A stretch of 64,000 bases of DNA from Drosophila pseudoobscura (lineage: Eukaryota; Arthropoda; Insecta; Diptera; Drosophilidae). The notes beneath the pieces were generated by a model. The model was not told the DNA's origin. It made no database searches and saw only the letters and a program-made list of their open reading frames with translations. Made by a program: the position numbers and the translations under genes. The stretch lies in NCBI RefSeq assembly GCF_009870125.1, contig NC_046683.1, forward strand, positions 16,253,001-16,317,000. The letters run 5' to 3'. Positions 58,919 through 64,000 of the stretch are shown piece by piece (positions within the stretch are counted from its first letter, which is position 1; every line of letters starts with the position of its first letter).

Positions 58919-60663
58919 ATGACATCCATCCTGGACATGAAGGCCGGCCCGCCGGACTACTGGGCCGAGATCAGCAACTTCTTTCTGCCGCTAAAATATC
59001 TAATAACCAACGACCGGTTCGATGCGTTTGTCCAGGATATTGACTTGTATTACCTGATAAATGCTGTGTTTTGGATATTTGTGGCTCTGTCCTGTGGATT
59101 CTATGGGTTTCAGCGTGTTTTTCAGGTAAGTCCAAGTGCTCCAGCTGAATTGCAATATTCCACGACGGCGTTCACTCTCTTTTTGAGGGGTTGCTGAAAT
59201 ATTTTCGCGTTTATAAATAAACAGAGGGTGGTCAGTGGCGGTCTGGGGGTTGGTCGGTGGCCTAAATGGGGCACCTAAAATGTTAAAATACATTATTTGA
59301 ATCCAACAGCTTTTTTCGATGGAAGAATAATGCACAAATGATAAACCATTTAAATTTAAAAAGTGGTCTTTCTAATCCGCTCCTGGCAGACAAACAACGA
59401 TAGCATTAAGCCCCGACCACCAACGACCACTGACCGCCCGACCATAATACATTATCTGATGCGGCGTCAGACCAATGCTCGACTAATTGCCCACCACCCT
59501 TACCCTCCATTCCATCGTTTCCCTTTATTGGCAGTTCTTCCTCAAGTCGTCGAATATGAAGTACTTTAAGCGCAAACAATTCGCGAGACTGATTTGGAAC
59601 ATCGCCTTCTATGCAGCCAGCTGCCTGTTCCTGCACTTCTACAATGAGTTTATGATACTCCCCCAGCTGATGAAGAATCAGGGACGATACTCGCTCTTTT
59701 ATTCGTCGGATAATCTCATCTTCTACCGGTCCCATCAATTGGAAAAGTTTCAGTTTTACTCAATTTTCATCATCACCTTCTACCTGCATGGAGCCATGCT
59801 GGACTACAAGGAGGCGGACTTTCTAGAGGTCGGCTCCAAAGGCCTCTACCTGTTGGCCCTCGTGGCCATCGATGTGTACAGGCATGTCTCGACTTGTTCT
59901 ACTTGAATCGTACTTTAATGTGAGTCTATCCGTTTGGCCCACCCCTCCCATAGATATGAGAACTATTTTGTGGGCCTGAATCTCACGCTGGGGCTGTACA
60001 GCATACTCACCGAAGTGCTCGCCCTGCTCTCCCTGCCCAGCTCAAATCGGAATCGGCTGGTATATCAAATGTTCCTTGGCCTGAGGATCGCAGCGTGGGC
60101 GCATGTGTTCATCAATCTGCTACCCTTCAAGTATTTCATTCCCACTCTCTTTGCGAAGAACTTCAAGTTGCCTCTAAATGTAGCCATTTGGCTGTGGTAC
60201 GGTCTCTCCATATGGAACTCCCCGGTGCTGCAGTACTTTTACCATCAGATATATCATTCGAATCCATCGGATTGCTCCGGTGAGGGATCTGCGGCGAAGT
60301 AAGACCTTTATTTTCTCAGAGTTCGCTGTATTTATAAAATCATTGCCCTTTAGATGCATCCTGGTCAAGGACTCCATTGAGTACCGTCACTACAAGACGC
60401 TAAAAAAGGCCTATCTTGAGGTAAAACTGGCCCATGAAAAGGCCACGGCTAATGCCATGCCAGCCAGCGAATCCACCTCGGCCTCGGCTAAAACCTTTCA
60501 GGCCATCAAATGTAAGTAGACACAACTATTTTTGGAGACGCTTTGTAATCCTTATCCTGGAATTTCAGGCGTAATGATGCTAAAGCGTAAATTGAAGCGT
60601 ATACGGGAAGGACGTGGACACGAGCCGGAGGATGACAACGAAGATGTGACCACTGAAACCTAA
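58919..60663 (+). CDS. TLC-domain (ceramide-synthase-like) multi-pass membrane protein
   Basis: Five exons (58919-59125, 59535-59881, 59954-60298, 60354-60511, 60569-60663) encode 383 residues with about six hydrophobic helices. The middle resembles the TRAM-LAG1-CLN8 domain: KRKQFARLIWNIAFY corresponds to the KFCESMWRF block of ceramide synthases and LDYKEADFLEV to their DVKRKDF block. The catalytic-type HH and HD residues of ceramide synthases are absent, so enzymatic N-acylation is unlikely. The C-terminus is cytosolic, charged and ends in an acidic tail. Intron 2 must use a GC donor (CAG|GCATGT) with acceptor CCCATAG, because extending to the nearest GT donor meets a stop. Family assignment is tentative; function is unknown. 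Confidence 0.68.
59225..59444. repeat. Imperfect inverted repeat in intron 1 of the TLC gene
   Basis: The arm at 59225-59260 (GGTGGTCAGTGGCGG, GGTTGGTCGGTGG) is roughly complementary to 59411-59444 (CCCCGACCACCAACGACCAC, TGACCGCCCGACC), separated by about 150 bases. It could be a small MITE or form a stem-loop in the transcript. Confidence 0.5.
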
Positions 60664-61094
60664 TCTTCACTAGCAACTGAACCTCGCAATTAGAAAAGAC
60701 ACCACAACTCACATAAAAGCATAGAGACACATTTCCTTAAACCAAAAAAGACAAAGTTTTGCATAGGCTAAAATTCCACCAAAAATTAAACTACCTCCCA
60801 CTCTCTCTCTCACGCTCTCTCTCTCTATATATATATGTACTTAAAATACTATATGTATCTTTCTCTCTATCACAAACGCCTGGCAAGATTAATTACAGTG
60901 TGTTTTGCCAGTGCTAAGCGTGTGAAATCTATGAAGTTTGCCTGAGCTATCCATCCTTATACTGTTTTATGCATAGTATTTAAACAATTGTTCCTCATAT
61001 TTATTGGTTCCTCATTATAAGAGCAAAACGCAATGCATTAATTAACCAGAGAACTTATTTTCGTTTCCTCTAAGACCTATAGATCTTTTGGCAC

Positions 61095-61300
61095 AAAATA
61101 CCGTCTTATAACTCTTTGTGAGACTCTGCTCTAATACTAATACTAATTTATAATAACCCTAGAGGCTAATCCATTGTGCAACCAACTACTTTTTACCTAG
61201 TGCATACAACTAAGGTTATAATTCGCAGTGCCTTTCTTTAATATCTTTGTGAGAGAGTCCCTTCTCATAGTATAATAATTAGGAATAGCCCTAGAGGGGC
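61095..61300 (+). repeat. Degenerate tandem duplication, period about 130 bases
   Basis: CTTTGTGAGACTCTGCTCTAATA followed by CCCTAGAGGCTAATCCAT is repeated as CTTTGTGAGAGAGTCCCTTCTCATA followed by CCCTAGAGGGGCGTCCAT. Confidence 0.6.
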
Positions 61301-62004
61301 GTCCATCAAATTATTTTTAAATGTTAATCAAACGTTGTGCAATGAAGGAGAACCTTAAAGGTTCATTTAGACACGATTTACTAGACACGCATAAATTACG
61401 CTCAGGCTTGGGCCAGAGGAGTAAATGTCATTATATCAGAGGGATCTCTGGCCATCGCATTCTCAGGCCCAGGGAGATGGTTCCACCTGGTATAGTACAC
61501 CTCTAGGGCGGCCTTACTTTCCCTCAAAAACCCCTTAAACCATCTCTCTTTCACAGGCGGACTGTTTCTCTTGCTCTCTCTCTCTTTTAGATGTTTAAGT
61601 CGCCTTCAACTTATTGTTGTTGTTTATTCGCTGTGACTTAATGACATATTGAAATATTTTAATGTTTTTTGTTGTTTGTTTTTCGTTCCTTTTTAATTGA
61701 AATATACTATATATGGGGCTAAACGAGCGCACTTGAAATGTGTGTTGCAGCTGTTGTTATTGGTAGGTGATTTCACATTCTCGTTGTTCTTTCATTTCAT
61801 TTCGTTTCATTTGGGTTTTCTCATTTTGCTTTATTGATATTTGAAAAGAATTTTCTATTTTAGTTTTTGTTTCTTGCTTTTCCTTTGCTCTTTACTATTT
61901 TAGTTTTCTTTTAGTATTCGTTTTGATAACCTTGCAATTGAGGGTATTCCTCTTTGGGCCATACACATACCATATACACATTGTATACACTTTCTATATA
62001 TAAA

Positions 62005-62610
62005 TATTTCTGATCATCATCATCTGATTAAAGATTCTCTCTAATTCCTCTTATTACTGATGGGGGTTTCGGGCTTCGGATCGGGCTGTATAGTCGTAAT
62101 GTAATTATCAAGAGAACAGCTTCTAGTGCAATATCTTTACGGTCTCTCAAACAGTGAATTGTATTGTGCCCTAGCTTGGATTCAATGGAATTTCAGAAAG
62201 ATCGGTCGACCAATATATCATATCTCACCTGACGTAAGGTGTTGCATCGGATCACTTGATTCGGATCATGACTAGTAAGAGTAGTCAAAGTAAATTTGTA
62301 CACAATGAACTGTTTTATACCCAAGCTGGATTCAGTTGAACCAGGAAGAGATCGGAATCGAAATGAAGTAGTATTTCTTATAATCATTTGGTTTAAGATT
62401 AGAGGTCTCTCTGTTTACTCTCCCATACATAGCTGACGTGGATGTCTCTAAATATGTTTGTATAGCCGAACTAAACCTTTCACAATGAACTGTTTTGTGC
62501 ACCAATAGACAGTCGAATTGAGGAAAGATCGAAGAGATCTGTGTAATAGTATTTCTGATCATACTCTTCTAAAAGGTTAGCTGGCCTTGGTTTCGGATCA
62601 CTTTATAGTT
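62005..62610 (+). repeat. Three diverged tandem units of about 150-180 bases
   Basis: Shared anchors recur in order: GTGAATTGTATTGTGCCC (62154), ATGAACTGTTTTATACCC (62305) and ATGAACTGTTTTGTGCACC (62485). Each is followed by GATTCAATGG- or ATTCAGTTGAACC-like and AAGATCGG-like words, then TATTTCTTATAATCAT/TATTTCTGATCATAC and CGGATCACTT. Confidence 0.55.
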
Positions 62611-64000
62611 ATCAAGGGTACAATTGAGTTAACGATAGATGCTTAGATTGACTATACAAGTCTTATATGGGAAGGACTGTGTGGTGAGCTGGGAGCGTAC
62701 GAAAATATTCAATCAATTGCAAGGGTATTCCATGTTTCGGCTAGCCGAACTTGTACAACTTTCTTTCTTCTTGTTAACGTTGTTTCTTGGGTCTTTGGGG
62801 CACTCTTCCTTCTGCTATCGTTTCGTTTCGTTTGCTTTGTTTTTAAAAATTATTTCACTAGAAGCTACATTTGTGTTTTTTACTTTTAATTGTATTTATT
62901 TTTGCGGTTTTTTCCTTTTTGTTTCTTTGGGTTTTGCTTATGTGTTGTGTGTTGGTTTCTCTCTTGGTTTTAATTTAATTTTAAACACCTTTTTGTTTTT
63001 GTTTTTTCCCAATTCTTGCAATTTGCTTAGAAAATGTGTGTGTGATTTTTTTTTTGGTTTGGGTTTTTGTGTGTGTATTTGTTTTTTTTTTTTGGTTGTT
63101 TCGTGATGAACAAATTTTTTACGTGCCGCGAAATATATTCGTATTATTTGTTTTCATTTTAGTTTGTATTAGAGGATGGTTCTTTAGGGGGGTGATTGGG
63201 TGAGGGGTGAAGGGTGTGCCTCTGGCTTTGAGCAAAAAAAAAATTGTTCTTTCTATTTTTACAATTATTTTTCTCTTTCCGTTCTTACCTTTTTGGTTTT
63301 TGGTTTGCTTTTATACTTAGTTTTGTAAATCGTATAATTTTATAGTTTTTTTTTCTGCTTTGTTTAAATATCTTTTATCTTAATTGGTTTTCCACTTTTG
63401 TTATTTTCTTAAAATGTAATTCAATTCGTTATGTTTTTTGTTTGTTTTCCACTGTGTTTGCTTCTGCGTTTGCTTCTTTGTTTTTCCTGTTTTTAAACAA
63501 TTTTACTCGATTTTTTCCACTGCAAAAATGTGCCTTTTTGCCATGTATCTTACATCGCTTATCAATGTTCGTTTCTTTGTTGTTGTTGTGGTTTTGGTTT
63601 TGGGTTTCGTTATGTTAAAGTTAATGTTAATGTTAGTTTTACGTTAATTTTACTATTAAATATATGTTTTAAAATTAGTGTTAGTTGTTCATCTTGAACG
63701 CTTCTCCGTCTCTCTGTTAAAGGTACGTTATAAAAAAATGTTCTTTCTTTTATGCAATTTGTTGTGTTCATAATTGTAGTTTTAGTTCTTTTAACCCCAA
63801 AATGTCCCCCGATCCCAAATATAGTATATATGTATATAGTACGAGTATATCTATCTGTTTATGTATAAACTGTTGACACACGCACACCACCCAATGCCCA
63901 ATGTACAACTGTACCTACATATGTATGTATGTATGTCTCGAAAAAGTACCCTTCTCAATTTGGAGCTCTTTCATGTTGATGCCCTTTGGCATACTGTTAG

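Larger units (their letters stand above)
60664..64000. other. Non-coding 3' region, T-rich on the + strand
   Basis: No coding frame is convincing; the long frames at 62639-63106 and 63438-63647 are Phe/Val/Leu runs from poly-T. The 3' UTR of the TLC gene starts here. From about 61600 on, the strand asymmetry (T on plus, A on minus) with TTTATT words suggests the long 3' UTR of a minus-strand gene whose coding part is outside the window. A CT/TA microsatellite lies at 60800-60835. Confidence 0.45.

Noticed and set aside
62639-63647. Phe/Val-rich frames on the + strand at the right end
   Set aside because: They are produced by poly-T tracts and have no membrane-protein family features beyond hydrophobicity.
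1-64000. tRNA, rRNA or CRISPR sequences
   Set aside because: Looked for by eye. No convincing T-arm/A-box pairs, ribosomal sequence or regularly spaced repeats were found.

Overview
This is a gene-dense piece of an insect nuclear genome, almost certainly a Drosophila outside the melanogaster subgroup. Short GT-AG introns of 55-70 bases, DRE/Motif 1/Motif 6 housekeeping promoters, a DINE-1/Helentron repeat and many recognisable fly proteins point that way. I recognise the products from the translated sequence. The D. melanogaster names and gene order used here come from memory, not from a search.

The left half (about 1-33.5 kb) looks like the distal X-chromosome 'zeste-white' neighbourhood (Muller element A). 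In order it holds a ZAD zinc-finger paralog, ttm50, the probable insulator protein gene dwg (Zw5), vilya (meiotic RING protein), fs(1)Ya (maternal nuclear lamina protein), an ASCC2 ortholog, a GCNA/Spartan-like SprT protease, a WBP11 ortholog, a SIAH-like RING protein, a HAD phosphatase of the phosphoglycolate phosphatase family, eIF2B-beta, the Golgi nucleotide-sugar transporter Csat/Ugalt and a PHD+SAM protein. Strands alternate and spacing is tight, so several genes share short divergent promoter regions.

At about 33.5-34.9 kb an AT-rich stretch with a minisatellite and a duplicated flank separates this block from a different set: Rft1 (N-glycan precursor assembly), a 19-kb Corin gene (type II membrane protein with Frizzled, LDLa, SRCR and protease-like domains), a PNPO-like flavin protein and a TLC/ceramide-synthase-like membrane protein. 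A small unrecognised gene lies antisense in the last Corin intron. The final 3.3 kb is non-coding.

Mobile DNA is modest: one Helentron/DINE-1-type element in Corin intron 1, and a likely solo LTR of about 1.34 kb flanked by a 4-base target duplication between the SIAH-like and HAD genes. The most unusual pattern is a repeat of about 100-225 bases carrying Motif 6, DRE and Motif 1 promoter signals. Copies lie upstream of four unrelated genes (ttm50, dwg, the PHD+SAM gene and the TLC gene), always in the gene's own orientation.

Exon boundaries were deduced by eye from splice signals and frame. Every multi-exon model given sums to an open frame. I saw no tRNA, rRNA or CRISPR sequence, and no clear new multi-gene system.
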